Shown: in pieces, positions 10,774 to 21,616 of the stretch
Numbering within the stretch: the first letter of the stretch is position 1
Layout of the letters: every line of letters begins with the position of its first letter
NCBI GenBank assembly: GCA_022560025.1
Contig: JAFISE010000060.1
Location: forward strand, 1 to 64,000
Source: Stagonosporopsis chrysanthemi
Taxonomy: Eukaryota > Ascomycota > Dothideomycetes > Pleosporales > Didymellaceae
Reading direction: 5' to 3'
Length of the DNA: 64,000 nucleotides
Program-made: the position numbers and the translations under genes
Notes under the pieces: model-generated
Database searches by the model: none
Seen by the model: only the letters and a program-made list of their open reading frames with translations
What the model was told of the DNA's origin: nothing

Positions 10774-12275
10774 ATGGGCAACACGTCGAGCTCGGCCGTG
10801 CAGAAATGTCTTGAGACTGCCGTCGGGAATAACAGAGACCTCCTTGCAGTGAAGGGCACGCCTCTGTTCCAGCTGTCGCACGTCAAACCGTACAATCTTG
10901 GTGTAGCAAGCACACCTGCAGCGGTCACATACCCGGAGACCACCGAGCACATCTCTGCAATCGTCAAGTGTGCTGTTGATAACAAGCTGAAAGTACAACC
11001 GCGCTCCGGTGGGCACTCGTACGCGAATTATGGTAAGAAAAATCTCCCGGACTGAGGTTGACGTGTCTAATATGAACAGCCATCGGTGGTGGACAGGATA
11101 ATACCATAGTAGTCGACCTGAAGCACTTCCAACAGTTCTCCATCGACAAGACTACATGGCAAGCTACCATTGGAGGAGGCACATTATTGGGAGATGTCAC
11201 TGAACGACTGCATGAGAACGGCAAACGCGCCATAGCGCACGGCACCTGTCCGCAAGTCGGGATCGGAGGCCACGCAACTATCGGTGGACTTGGTCCCAGC
11301 AGCCGCATGTGGGGATCATCGCTCGATCACGTCGAGGAAGTTGAAATTGTTCTCGCCAACTCTACTGTCGTTCGAGCTTCAGAGACCAAGAACCCAGATA
11401 TCTTCTTCGCTGTGAAGGGCGCCGCAGCAGGCTTCGGTATCGTTACAGAGTTCAAAGTACGCACGCAGGCCGAGCCCGCTGAGGCAGTCCTCTACACATA
11501 CAATATCCAGGGCGGATCCAGTGCAGACAGCGCCGAAGCTTTCAAGAAGTGGCAGAAGCTCATCTCTGACCCTAACCTCTCCCGCAAATTCGCCAGTCAG
11601 TTCATCCTGACTGAACAGTTCGGCGCCATCGTGACTGGAACCTTCTTCGGCACAAAGCAAGAGTACGATAGCCTTAACATTTCTGCTCAACTTCCCAGTA
11701 GCAACGATTCCGTCATCGAACTCAAAGACTGGCTTGGTGTGGTCGGTCACTGGGCCGAAGATGTCGCGCTGAAGCTCATCGGCGGCATTCCAAGTAACTT
11801 CTACGCCAAGTCACTCGCCTACACCGAGAACGACCTCATCTCAGACGAAGGGGTCGACAAGTTATTCGACTACATCGACAGCACCGACAAGGGCGACGCG
11901 ATCTGGTTCATCATCTGGGATCTCGAGGGCGGCGCAATCAACGACGTCGCACCGAGCGCCACTGCCTACGGTCACAGAAACGCTCTGTTCTACCACCAAG
12001 CATACGCCGTCAACCTTGTCGGCAAGATTGGCGCCAAGACGAGAGACTTCCTTACGGGCGTCAACAATGCTGTGCTCGATGCACTGCCGGATCATGAAGC
12101 GGGCGCGTACGCAGGGTACGTCGATCCGGCGCTGGGAGCGAACAGCGCCAATTTGTACTGGGGCGGGAATGTGGAGAGACTGGAGAGCATTAAAGCGCAG
12201 GTTGACCCCCAGGATGTGTTTCACAACCCTCAGAGTATAAGGCCGGCAAAGCGATCGGCAAAGCTCCGTTTCTGA
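10774..12275 (+). CDS. FAD-binding (BBE-like, AA7) oxidase without signal peptide
   Basis: Oxidoreductase of the berberine-bridge/glucooligosaccharide-oxidase type. Exons 10774-11032 and 11080-12275 (47-nt intron) give 484 aa. The PCMH-type FAD domain starts near residue 40. His81 in SGGHSY and Cys143 in HGTCPQVG match the two residues that bind FAD covalently in bicovalent flavoenzymes; GIGGHATIGGLG follows. The C-terminal BBE segment is present (NLYWGGNVERLESIK, then DPQDVFHNPQSI). Unlike secreted AA7 enzymes there is no signal peptide. The protein starts MGNTSSS, which fits an N-myristoylation site, with Cys12 nearby. It may oxidise sugars or specialised metabolites; no clustered biosynthetic genes are visible, so the substrate is open. 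Confidence 0.85.
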
Positions 12276-13199
12276 GTGACCTTTCTTTTCAGATCCTTGA
12301 TCTGTTCGACGTTGTGGTACGCTGGCTTCTACGTCGCGTAAGTATCAGGTGGTATACAGAACATACACATGTTTGGGAATTTTTAGACATAACATATTAA
12401 GCCTATTGGAACGACAGGTACAGCCAGAGCAACTTGTTCATTTGATCACGTAGCCGCTCAACATTATTGCGTACCATACCGGCTTCATTCGCCAACCCTC
12501 TTTGCTCGGAAGGTTACTCCGCCAGCTTTACAAATTATAATTCCTAAGAGAAGAAAAGTAGATCTACATAACTTAGAGCTATGTTAGAGAATTTTATAAG
12601 ACTTTAATAGTGTTGCGTGGAGTTCCTCTATATATGGAAAAAGGGGACTTTTCGATGTAGCTTGGTAGGGAAACGGAGCAGTGGAACTAGCTTTTGACCT
12701 AGTACTGTTCATGTATTGATTGACTATCGAGATGGACGGGCGGCAGAAGCGTTGGCGCCCCCAATCATCAAGCCCGTTCTTCTCGCTCTCTACCCCTTCA
12801 GCTTATCCAATCTCCCTCTTCCCGCCCTCAGGATAAATGTAGGGATATTAGTATCTGAGAGTAGTGTTTGGAGGTAAGTGTGCAGGGGAGGACACTCGCT
12901 TGGTATGGAGGAGTTGCAAGGGCTCAATTGTGTCGCTTTTCTCTAACTTCAAGTATGGTGTGTCATTTGGGTCAATGTCACTCTTCGAGCGCGTAACTTG
13001 GGTCCGCAGGGGCGAGGACTATAAAGACGAGGATTATGTCATCTCATGTGATGTGGTTGATGATTGTAAAAGAGCCGATGGTGTGTCGTGCTGCTATGAG
13101 GGATTTTGATGTGTTCTTGTCCTCTGGTCTAACACGCAACGCAAGCCTTCCCTCCATTCACCTCTGGCAGACCATTCGGCAAGTGTCCCCCGGAACATC
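12276..13199. other. Intergenic region, no gene seen
   Basis: Convergent interval between the oxidase and the carrier gene, 0.92 kb. About 12,530-12,640 is AT-rich (aattttataagactttaata-like text), unlike the neighbours. This may be ordinary 3' flank or an old decayed insertion; nothing recognisable remains. Short open frames near 12,864-13,109 lack support. Confidence 0.55.
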
Positions 13200-14371
13200 C
13201 TACAACAGGTCCGCCTCATCTACATGTTCTCCCCTCCGTGCAGCAAGGTACACTCGTCCGCTCTCGTACGCACCAAGATACAACCCAGCTCCGATAAATG
13301 TCCACACAGCCCTCAGCGCGCCACCCCTCCACAGTCCCTTATATCCCTGCTCCTGCACAATCTGCTGCGCAATCTGCCACGTGCCCTTCTGGCCCCCCCT
13401 CGCCTTCTGTACCGACTTACCCAGCGCATCCACCAGCCCGGTTTTCCCACCACCCTTCCCGCTCTTCGCCGACGCCTCAGTCGAAGGCTCCCCCTCGGCG
13501 GCACTCAGCATGATCCGCGTCTTCAGCACGTCCACCGGCGTCGTGAGAACCGCGGCAATTGCCCCCGCCGTCCCCGCACTGAACGCCGTAATCGTCCCGC
13601 TCTCCACAATCGTCCCCGTCGTCAGCCCCTTGGCATCGCGATGTTCTTTGATCGCCTGCTTGAGCCGCTCAAACATGGGGAATTGCATGGCAGTAAACGG
13701 CAGGTTCCTGCCCGCGAGGGAAGCATAGCCGCGCCACAGAGCCAGGGGGTTGGAGCGGAATCTCTGCAGCGTTTGGACCGTTGCGTTGGTGGAGGAGTGG
13801 TCTGCGGAGACCATTTGGGCGTTTTGCTTGATGACTTCTGCTGGGGTGAGGATTGCGCAGGAGACTAGTTCGGCGAGGGAGGAAGCTGCGGCGTGGATGA
13901 CGGGGGTGGGGAGTAGGCCATTGGGGTGTGAGGACGTGGAGTTGAGGTCAGTGAAGAGGGATTTGGTGCGCTCGTAGGTGGTGAAGAAAGCTCCTGCTGT
14001 TGAGTGTCAGCGCGCTATCAGTGTTGATTTCGTCGACTTCCACCCTGATTTCCTCACGCCTTTTCGATCAATCAGAAGAATCAGAATTTCATACATGACG
14101 GTAATGTGGCAATAATCACGCTTCCAATTCCTTGGTACATGCCCCGAAACAACGCGGGACTCGGCTTGCCCGTTGCAGAATTCGTGTAGAGTCGTGCATA
14201 GTCTGGCGACTGAAATCGAGTCTTGAGGGTATCGAGAGGATATACAAGCAGATCAACAGTGAACGCTGCAATTGCGCCAGCCTGGTAGTGTCAGAACTCG
14301 CGTTCTTTCAGAGGGTTCATGCTTTGGCCAAGACCTACAATGAGAATATCGCTATTAGTGTTGCCAGACAT
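13200..14371 (-). CDS. Mitochondrial carrier (SLC25), S-adenosylmethionine-carrier-like
   Basis: Inner-membrane mitochondrial transporter. Exons (minus) 14371-14339, 14281-14095 and 13996-13200 join to 338 aa; introns are 57 nt (GTAGGT...CCAG) and 98 nt. The three carrier signature repeats are present: YPLDTLKTR near residue 25, TPAEVIKQN near 125 and TPVDVLKTR near 235. The start AGAIAAFTVDLLVYPLDTLKTR and ASLAGRNLPFTAMQFPMFE in repeat 2 resemble the PET8/SAMC branch, which imports S-adenosylmethionine for mitochondrial methylation. A Gly/Ser/Lys-rich insert lies at about 250-285, before the last helix pair. The first coding exon is only 11 codons. Carrier membership is firm; the SAM assignment is inference from similarity remembered for the family. 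Confidence 0.8.
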
Positions 14372-14914
14372 CTAAGAAACGAAAAATAAAAATAAAGTGT
14401 TGTGGTTCGATCAGATTATGCAGGTGGTAAATTGACTCTTGACACGAGCTGACCGCAGGAACCCGACGAATCAATACGTCACCGATAAAGCTCCGATAGG
14501 CTACTCAGACTACACGTGAACAGCACCTTCACAGCGAGATTGATCCTCTCTCGGTAATTGAAGCATCTTACCTGATGGAGTCGCATGATTGTAAGCGTGT
14601 TGTAGATGCAGACCTACTCCGTAGACTTGATCATGATAAAGTTGTTGTATTGAAGTATTGGGTATCTATGCTTTGGACTGAAGCACTTTTCTCGCTGCAA
14701 CCGTTGTGCTACGTACGCTTCCTTGAAGCACTTCGAACAGGTCCTACTGCCCTGCAGCATCGCTAGTAAAGGGTATCTACGTCGCAGATCTATGTTCGTC
14801 ATGAACTCCAGTTAAATGACGGCAGAGATGCCGGGAAACCCCAACGCAGTCAGTACCAAACGCCTGACAAAAAACGCTTTTCGTAAATCGTACTTGAAAC
14901 ATCCTTGATGTCAA
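14372..14914. other. Intergenic region between two minus-strand genes
   Basis: This 543-nt stretch holds the promoter of the carrier gene and the 3' flank of the RING gene. A short ATG frame at 14586-14572 followed by GTAAG looks like a possible upstream leader exon, but it would need a 290-nt intron and gives a poorer N-terminus than the start at 14371. Nothing else was seen. Confidence 0.5.
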
Positions 14915-16495
14915 TCACAGCTTAGTGTCTTGCCTGTTGGAGTCGCTCAGTCTCCGGTAGGGCGCAGGTAACGTTCCACTGGGCCCTGCCCTGGAACTGG
15001 GCCCTTGCGTCGTGCTGCGGTTTGTGGTACCGGCGCTTGTACTCGCAGATGGCCTGGATGCCGACGATGACGCAGACGTGGTACGCTGGTGTATGGTCGC
15101 ACTCATCAGCCAGTGCAGTTGCATGCGCATGTTGTTGATGGCGGCGTTGGTATGCAGCATCTCGTCCTTGTTGCGCTGGCTCTCGTTGATGATCATCATG
15201 TTGGCGCGGCCTTCGACTTCGGTCAAAGTGGTTGATATGCGGGACACTTCCTCACGCAGATTCTCGTGCAGTGTCAGCAGATGATGGACTTGTGAGTCGA
15301 AAGGTGGTTCGTTTGAATTGTCACTGCCATGGCTGCCGTGTGCAAACGAGGCAGGTGGCAGGCGGAACTCGCCCGATGCGTCGTTAGGGTCCAGGTGGTC
15401 GGCCACAGGAAACGACGCATCGTTTGCGTTGGCCGGGTACAGCATGTTTGTAATGTTGGCAAGCCCATCCTCTAGCATGCCAACCTTCCTGACCAATGGC
15501 TCCATGCGTGCTTCATGCCTCTCAAGGCGGGCCTGCTGGTCGCGAAAATGCGGCGCCATTGTTGCCATTGCGCATGCCATCTCATGCTGTATCACGTCGG
15601 CGCGCTCAGACCGAAACTTGCAGCCAACGATGGTGCCCTGGCAGGAAATGACATGTTTCGGACACACGTTGTTGATGTGGGTCTTGAGGTCTAGTCTGAG
15701 CAGGACGGCCTCACAAAGGGTGCACGAAGTCGTGCGGTTGAGACACAAGTTTCGCTGGTGTTCCTGGCGAAAAGTTAGCAAGGGCTGGAGGCTGGCCCAG
15801 ACAGTGCGACTTGCCTCGAGATCTTTCTTCATCAGTGAGACGTGGCAGTCCTCGCAGCTCACTGTGTAGTGCAGACAGCCCTTGTGGAAGTCCTTCTGGG
15901 TTGTGTGTAGCCTGCAGTCAGCGGCAGGGCACTCGACGGGCGTGTACTCGCAGTATAGCATGACATGGTCGTGCACGTTGACGCGGTGGTCGACCCAGGC
16001 GCAGCCGGTCTTGCTGTTCGGGCACTTGACCACCAGCTCGTTCAGCATGGTCTCGATGATCTTGGGGACTGGGCGCAGGTCGTCGTCGGTCGCGACGGTT
16101 CGGCGGCAGGTGGGACATGTGCGGCGGTTGGTGGCCTGGGGAGCCCAGGCGTGCTCGAGGCACTCGCGGCAGAAGTAGTGCTCGCAGGGCAGCTGGACGG
16201 GCTTGTCGAAGGCGGCGTGGCAGATCAGACACACGAGGTTGGCGTCGGGGGCGGCCGCGTATTCGAGGGCGGCCATTTCGGGGGGCAGTTTGAGGCACTT
16301 GCTCTTGCGACGCTTCGAGGACGGTGAGTTGGAGATTCGCAGGGCCAGGGGCGAGGGGCTGCTGGGAGGGCCACCGACCACACGCAGTTCTGACGGCTCG
16401 GACAGCGCGTCTGCTTCATTGGGCAGGCCCCCGTGGGTGGAGGCCCGCGAGTTGCGCCGGTCGTTGGGCGGCGGGATGGGCGACGGCGACGACAT
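14915..16495 (-). CDS. RING and TRAF-type zinc-finger protein (GC-AG intron)
   Basis: Probable E3 ubiquitin ligase. After an N-terminal Ser/Pro-rich region, a C3HC4 RING lies at about residues 88-130 (CLIC, CEHYFCREC, CPTC). TRAF-type zinc fingers follow (about 150-285) and then a coiled-coil segment (about 300-420) with a Ser/Thr-rich tail. The frame is open throughout (526 codons), but 15814-15764 is very probably a GC-AG intron of 51 nt (GAG/GCAAGT, GCTAAC, GCCAG). Removing it gives 509 aa and makes the finger CEDC-x11-H-x4-C match the next one, CTLC-x11-H-x4-C, exactly. It is divergent from the SNARE gene. Its partners cannot be read from the sequence; the architecture resembles TRAF-like RING ligases. 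Confidence 0.85.
   Translation of the reverse strand: MSSPSPIPPPNDRRNSRASTHGGLPNEADALSEPSELRVVGGPPSSPSPLALRISNSPSSKRRKSKCLKLPPEMAALEYAAAPDANLVCLICHAAFDKPVQLPCEHYFCRECLEHAWAPQATNRRTCPTCRRTVATDDDLRPVPKIIETMLNELVVKCPNSKTGCAWVDHRVNVHDHVMLYCEYTPVECPAADCRLHTTQKDFHKGCLHYTVSCEDCHVSLMKKDLEASRTVWASLQPLLTFRQEHQRNLCLNRTTSCTLCEAVLLRLDLKTHINNVCPKHVISCQGTIVGCKFRSERADVIQHEMACAMATMAPHFRDQQARLERHEARMEPLVRKVGMLEDGLANITNMLYPANANDASFPVADHLDPNDASGEFRLPPASFAHGSHGSDNSNEPPFDSQVHHLLTLHENLREEVSRISTTLTEVEGRANMMIINESQRNKDEMLHTNAAINNMRMQLHWLMSATIHQRTTSASSSASRPSASTSAGTTNRSTTQGPSSRAGPSGTLPAPYRRLSDSNRQDTKL
15764..15814 (-). other. Probable GC-AG intron inside RING/TRAF gene
   Basis: 51 nt, in frame and free of stops. Donor is GAG/GCAAGT, the best known context for GC donors. 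There is a GCTAAC branch site and a GCCAG acceptor. Without it the two neighbouring zinc-finger units have identical Cys/His spacing. Confidence 0.8.
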
Positions 16496-16831
16496 GGCGG
16501 ACTGTGGAGAAGCAGGGCGGGGGCGGAGGCGCGAGGGCGAGGGGGTGGCCGCGCGAGCGTCGCAGCGACGGCGGCGGCGGCGGGGCTGTTATACGCAGCA
16601 GGCAGGAATGCGTTGCGCGCAAGAAGGGAGCATGTGGAGCGTCTGTGTCGCGCCTGGTGGCACAGGGCCGAGACATGGGCACGACGCAGCTCCCGGCGCG
16701 GTGGAGCGGGAGCTCAGCAGGCGATCGGCGCAACCGGCGCAACCAGCGCAACCACCAGCCAGCTGCCCCGGGGCTCCACTAGACCACCGGACCACCAGAC
16801 ACCCGGCATCACGCTGCCACCGCACACCACC
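16496..16831. promoter_or_regulatory. Divergent promoter, RING/TRAF and Syn8 genes
   Basis: 336 nt separate the two start codons. The sequence is GC-rich with a ggcggcggcgg tract near 16,571-16,583 and has no coding sequence of its own. It must carry the 5' UTRs and promoters of both genes. Confidence 0.6.
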
Positions 16832-17675
16832 ATGGCGACCAATCCGCCGCAGCTGTTCCTGCTCGCCGACCACATCAAGCTGTCGCTGCTGGAGCGCCAG
16901 CGCGCCGTCTCCCTGAACCTGCCCTCGCACAGCCAGGACAGCCAGATCTCGCGGTCCCTGGACCAGCTGCGCGCGGGCATCGACGCCCTGGAGTCGCAGG
17001 TCGCGGACACGGCCGACGAGTGCGCCTGCACGCACCGCCGCCAGCCACGGCGCAGACGCTGACGCTCCCAGATCCATAACGCCCCAGCTCCCGCGCCTGC
17101 GCACCCAGCTCCACGAGCTCTCCTCCCAGTTCTCGTCCTCGGCCTCGGCCTCTGCCGCCTCGCCCACCCTCACACAGCCCAACGACCCCTCCCTCTCGGC
17201 CGACTTCGCCGCTGCCACGTCCAAGCCGCGCAATCCCTCCAAGAGCGTGCGCTTCAGGGACAACGACGATGCCGGCGCCGACGCCGACGCCGACCGCTCT
17301 GCCCTCTTCAACCAGCCATACCGCGACGACCCAGCCCACGACCCAGAGGCGCCGCCAGACCAGTCGCACCTCGACAACCAGCAGATCCACGAGTACCACA
17401 GCCAAGTCCTGCGAGACCAGGATGACCAGCTCGACACATTAAGCGCGTCCATTGGGCGGCAGCGCGAACTGAGCATGCAGATTGGTGACGAGCTGGACGG
17501 CCAAGTCATGTTGCTGGACGAGGTCGAGGAGGGCGTGGACCGGCATGAGGCACAGTTCCGGCGCGCGCGAGGGCGGCTGGACCGCTTCAGTAGGAAGGCG
17601 CGCGAGAACTGGAGTCTGACCGTCATCATCGTGTTGATCGTGATCCTGGTGCTGCTGATCATCATCACAAAGTAA
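16832..17675 (+). CDS. Qc-SNARE, syntaxin-8-like
   Basis: Tail-anchored membrane-fusion protein of the endosome/Golgi/vacuole route. Exons 16832-17019 and 17072-17675 (52-nt intron, GTGCGC...GCTGAC...CCAG) give 263 aa. The N-terminal helix region is at 1-65, then an Ala/Ser/Asp-rich linker and the SNARE motif at about 180-240 (heptads; central layer Gln in LDGQVMLLDEV, preceded by IGDELD). A C-terminal transmembrane anchor follows (VIIVLIVILVLLIIITK). There is no PX domain, which argues against a Vam7-type Qc SNARE. The placement in the Syn8 group is by overall architecture; Tlg1-like is the alternative. It converges with the EF-hand carrier gene. Confidence 0.75.
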
Positions 17676-18076
17676 GGCGTGGACCTGATATCTAGATGCA
17701 AATGTACATGGCGTTGGGGCGCGGACAAAAGCAACCGCAGATTTCTAATATTGCAATACCATGTTGCCGCTACCAGGATACACTACATGCTACAGATCAA
17801 CAGCTTCAGCCGCACCGTGTCGTATGAGTCGCCAAAGCGATCTCACCACAAAAGTCCATGGGTCCCAAACGCCATTCTATGCAGTGGTAAGACCGAGGAC
17901 AGGCCGTCGCTAAAAGGAACCAACACCAAGATTGCTCGCCTCCGCAGAGGCAGCATGAGCAGGAAGGGTATCTCTGTATGGATATGCAAATCAAACGCTC
18001 TTACAGTACGTGGAGCGTGGGTGGAAGGAGTCGGCAGGTCTGCTGACATACTGCAAATCTCCAAACCCCCATGTGC
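17676..18076. other. 3' interval between convergent genes
   Basis: 401 nt between the SNARE stop and the carrier stop. It holds both 3' UTRs; no gene or repeat was seen. Confidence 0.6.
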
Positions 18077-20094
18077 TCAAGGCAAGTCCAGCATCTTCTT
18101 CGACTTGTCATACACCACGTATGTGATGGACACAGCTGGCACGACCTTGAGCAGGTTGGGAGTCAAGCCCCTAAACAGACCGCGGAAGCCCTCGCCCTGA
18201 ATGGTCTGCCGTGTAACGTCCACAATTCCAGTGTACGTCTTGGGATGCTGGGCGGTCCCCTGGCTCTGCAGTCGAGTCCGCAGTACGTTGAGTGGATACA
18301 CTGCACTGGCACCGAACGCGCCAGAGAAGCCACCGATGGCTGCTGTCATGAAGCCTCCTGGCTCGGCGTCGGATTCGTGGCATCCAAGTCTTAACGCGTT
18401 GCGTCTCGCGACGTAACGTTTGAGGTACTCGAACGTGCCGAGGTCTAGTGCTGCGTAAGGGAAAATTCCAAAAAGGCCCATTGGCAAGCCGCGGTAGCAG
18501 GCAACAATGCCTCCGCTTTGCCACATCTTCTTAGCTGTGGCCCAGATGAGGCGGTTGCCATGGAGTCCGCCAGCAACAGTCTCGCATTGCATTCGACTGT
18601 AATTGATGAGCAATTTTATTCAATTTCACGGAACGCAAACTTACAACTTGAGAGTATCAATAGGATAGACTGCAAACTGTGAAATCATGCCTGCAACTCC
18701 ACCAGCAGCAAATTTGGACCAGGAGTGGATGATCGCTGGGTCGTTGTGTCCTTCGAGTTTCGCAAACGCGCGCTTCGTAGCCTGTCGGAGTTAGACGAAT
18801 TGTGTGAGCTGCTGCAAGCTACATACCTCATATGCGCCAAATTTAATAGCTGATTCTGGCATCACCTTGACGACGTTTAAGCCATTGCCTGGGGCTATTA
18901 GCCAAGTCGCAAACTGTGTAGTAACTACTTACCAGCATAAAGACTGCGCATGCCGCCGGCATGCCAAAGTTCCTTCATGGCCACAACGAGCGGCTCCCAC
19001 GCGCTGACGGCGGTTTTGACAACGTTGCCGTTTTTGGCGGCGGCCACCACTTCTTGCTTTGCGCCGGTTTGTGCGATAAGATATACTTTCAATCGGTCGA
19101 GGGGAGCGGTGGATGTGCGAGATACAATGCCTGCAATGCCTCCCGCCACGAAGTAGCCTGGATTGGGAACACAACCAATCAGCATGGTTCCGAAGCTCAT
19201 GAGTAGCCCCCTGTGCGACTCGCTAACGGGAGAGTCAACCTCCCCATCGTCGAAACGTGGCGGGAGTGCTTGCGGGATGGCGGAAGTTGGAGTGGACGCC
19301 ATGTCTAATGGTACGACGTGATCGGACGTAAAGCCATACGGCGGCGTCTTTGCAACTAGAAATAGGGAACCAAGAAAGAATTGAAGAAAACGCTGTGAAG
19401 TACCTAATCCTTGTATATTGTCGTCGCTCACGAGGACATCGCCCTCGGCATTAACTTTTAATGTTGCGTTAAAGTACGACATTACAGCGTGGAGATTCGG
19501 GGCGCTGGCTGGTATGAATAGCAGAAAGTCGCTGTTTGAATTAGCAGGAATATGAAGGAAGGTGGGGACTAACATACCGCCATTCCTCGAAACTTATGTG
19601 CCCGTCGCCGTTGGTATCTACCTCAGCGAAGAAGTTGTCGAGCTTACTGTTCGGAACCGTAAGACCAGCACGTCGCAGTGCATTGCGAAGCTCTTCTTTC
19701 GAAAGCTTGCCATCGCCATTGTTGTCGATTCCGCGGAAGAGCGCTAGTAGCTCTTTTTCTGTTTCTTCGACGAAGGTGCGAAATTCTCGACATGTCGTCA
19801 GCAACGCTCCCTATGCCTCCTCAATACAACACACCCTTGTACGTTATTCGGCCGTTGCCATCTGCATCAACAGCCTTCATGACCTCGTTAAGGAGTTCGT
19901 CTGCGTTCTTGAGAGCTACAGAGCCCAGTCAGCGAAGCTCCTGATTCCTGTATGGTGTTCCTACGATGGTCCAATTTCCGCAGACCCTTCTTCAGACCCG
20001 CAAGATCCAACTGGCCCTGCTTGCGCATGTCGAGGGTCGACCATAGCTCGTCCACCTTCGCGTCGGCGACGCTTGGCGTTTTTGTGTCGTCCAT
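18077..20094 (-). CDS. SAL1: Ca2+-regulated mitochondrial ATP-Mg/Pi carrier with EF-hands
   Basis: Inner-membrane nucleotide carrier, probably exchanging ATP-Mg for phosphate under Ca2+ control (Sal1/SCaMC group). Eight exons (minus): 20094-19965, 19915-19835, 19785-19578, 19531-19404, 19355-18933, 18888-18827, 18781-18645 and 18596-18077. The seven introns are 44-49 nt. They join to 562 aa. The N-terminal half carries EF-hands: a degenerate first one, then canonical loops DADGNGRITYKE (about 58), DNNGDGKLSKEE (about 88) and DTNGDGHISFEE (about 124). The C-terminal half has three carrier repeats with PLDRLK, YPIDTLKF and YPLNVLRTR. It has the most introns in the window. It is divergent from cyclin C. 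Confidence 0.92.
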
Positions 20095-20636
20095 GGTGAT
20101 CCTGCTATCGTCGGTCTATCATGGCTGTGGCGCGACGCACGAGGGATGGCTCTCGACGGTGAGCAGGAAAATGCTGGAGGAGTGGCTGAAGGAATATCAG
20201 CGTGGGGAGCGGGTTCATAGGATTCGGTATGAAGTCAGAGGGCTGAACCAGGAAAAGCCTAGTGGGGAGCGTGAAGCACCTCGCCGATTCGGCGCCCGGT
20301 GATTGGTTGCTCCTATTCCCGCCTTCATCGCGGCTATCGTCGCGACTCGGGCACGACGACGACTTGGGTAGGAATAAGGCAATTCTGCATACTCTGCGAT
20401 GCTGGAGTTGTGCTAAGAGTGAGTCGTGCTGCGTTCATCGTCTCAAGCCACTGCTGCCTTGCCACACTTCAGTTGGGTGCCCGAATGCTTTAGTCATCTC
20501 CTAGACATTACAGTTCAGACCTCAACCAGGCAATGGTTACATCTACGTGTTGAAAAGGAAGATGATCTGATACCTTGCTTTCTACCAGGGTCTGAACGAA
20601 ACTGTCTTATCTCCCCAAACTCGAAGGCTAATAAAT
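20095..20636. promoter_or_regulatory. Divergent promoter, SAL1 and cyclin C genes
   Basis: 542 nt between the two start codons with no supported coding sequence. A short A/T-rich text (ctaataaata) lies just before the cyclin C start. Confidence 0.55.
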
Positions 20637-21616
20637 ATGGCTTCCAACTACTGGGAATCGACCCAGCGACGCTTCTGGACGTTCACGAAGCAGCAGCTGG
20701 CACTAGAACGAAAGAAAATGGAAGATACAGAACGCAATCTCGTCAGTCTCTATCCGCTGCCAGACAGACGGCATCTGAGCATCTACTTCTACCACCGTAA
20801 GTCCAACATCTGCTCTGTCGAGATTGAGACTGACCTTGACAGAACTATCAAAGATGGCTAGGCCGTTAGGCATTCGACAGCAGGCTCTGGCATCGGCTCA
20901 GGTCTATGTGCGACGCTTCTATGCAAAAGTCGAGATCCGAAGGACGAACCCCGCCCTTGTTCTCGCAACCGCCCTGTACCTGGCTTGCAAGATGGAGGAA
21001 TGTCCGCAGCACATCAGGATGGTGTTGGCTGAAGCTCGACACTGCTGGGGTACGTTCTTCATATGTTCTATGATATACCACTAATTCTCGAGTAGACACG
21101 TCATTCAACGACATTTCTAAGATTGGTGAGTGCGAGTTCAGTCTCATCTCAGAGATGAACTCACAGCTCATCCTCCACCACCCATACCGCAGCCTCAACG
21201 AGTTGCAAACGCAATTCCAGCTCACCCAAGAAGAAAACGCGCTTGCATGGTCTATCATTAACGACCATTATCTAACTGACTTGCCTCTACTCCACGCACC
21301 ACATGTCATTGCCATCACAGCCATGTTCCTCGCTGTGGTGCTAAAGCCCACACAAGGCGGGCTACAGATGAGCGCTGCCAACACTGCGAACGCACTACAA
21401 GCGCTGGGGAACGCAAGAGGCATCGGTGGAGCGGGTGCGCAAAGCAGAGTGCAGAAGCTGGTGGATTGGCTGGCGGAGAGCAATGTCGACATTGAGGCTG
21501 TGGTCGAGACGACGCAAGAGCTCATCAGCCTCTACGAGGTGTGGGAGAGCTACACGGACAAGACGTGCAAAGACCAGATTGCCAAGTTCGTCAAGGCCAG
21601 AGGGTTGGACAAGTGA
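20637..21616 (+). CDS. SSN8: Cyclin C, Mediator kinase-module subunit Ssn8/Srb11
   Basis: Partner of the Cdk8 (Ssn3) kinase in the Mediator kinase module, acting on RNA polymerase II transcription in the nucleus. Exons 20637-20796, 20843-21049 and 21096-21616 (two 46-nt introns) give 295 aa. The start MASNYWESTQRRFW and the first cyclin box (RQQALASAQVYVRRFY, LVLATALYLACKMEECPQHIR) match fungal Ssn8 closely. The second cyclin fold follows (GECEFSLISEMNSQLILHHPYRSL begins it). The tail has VQKLVDWLAESNVDIEAVVE and ends KARGLDK, as in Aspergillus Ssn8. The gene appears complete, with no odd residues. Confidence 0.95.

Noticed and set aside
5524..12275. Secondary-metabolite or effector cluster around the oxidase
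   Set aside because: No backbone synthase, P450, transporter or Zn2Cys6 regulator is present; the neighbours are unrelated families.
14572..14586. Upstream five-codon exon (MRLHQ) for the mitochondrial carrier
   Set aside because: It would need a 290-nt intron. The start at 14371 uses a 57-nt intron with better signals and gives a more typical N-terminus.
16589..17734. Minus-strand frame of 381 codons
   Set aside because: Exact shadow of the Syn8-like SNARE gene, which has a clear SNARE motif and membrane anchor.
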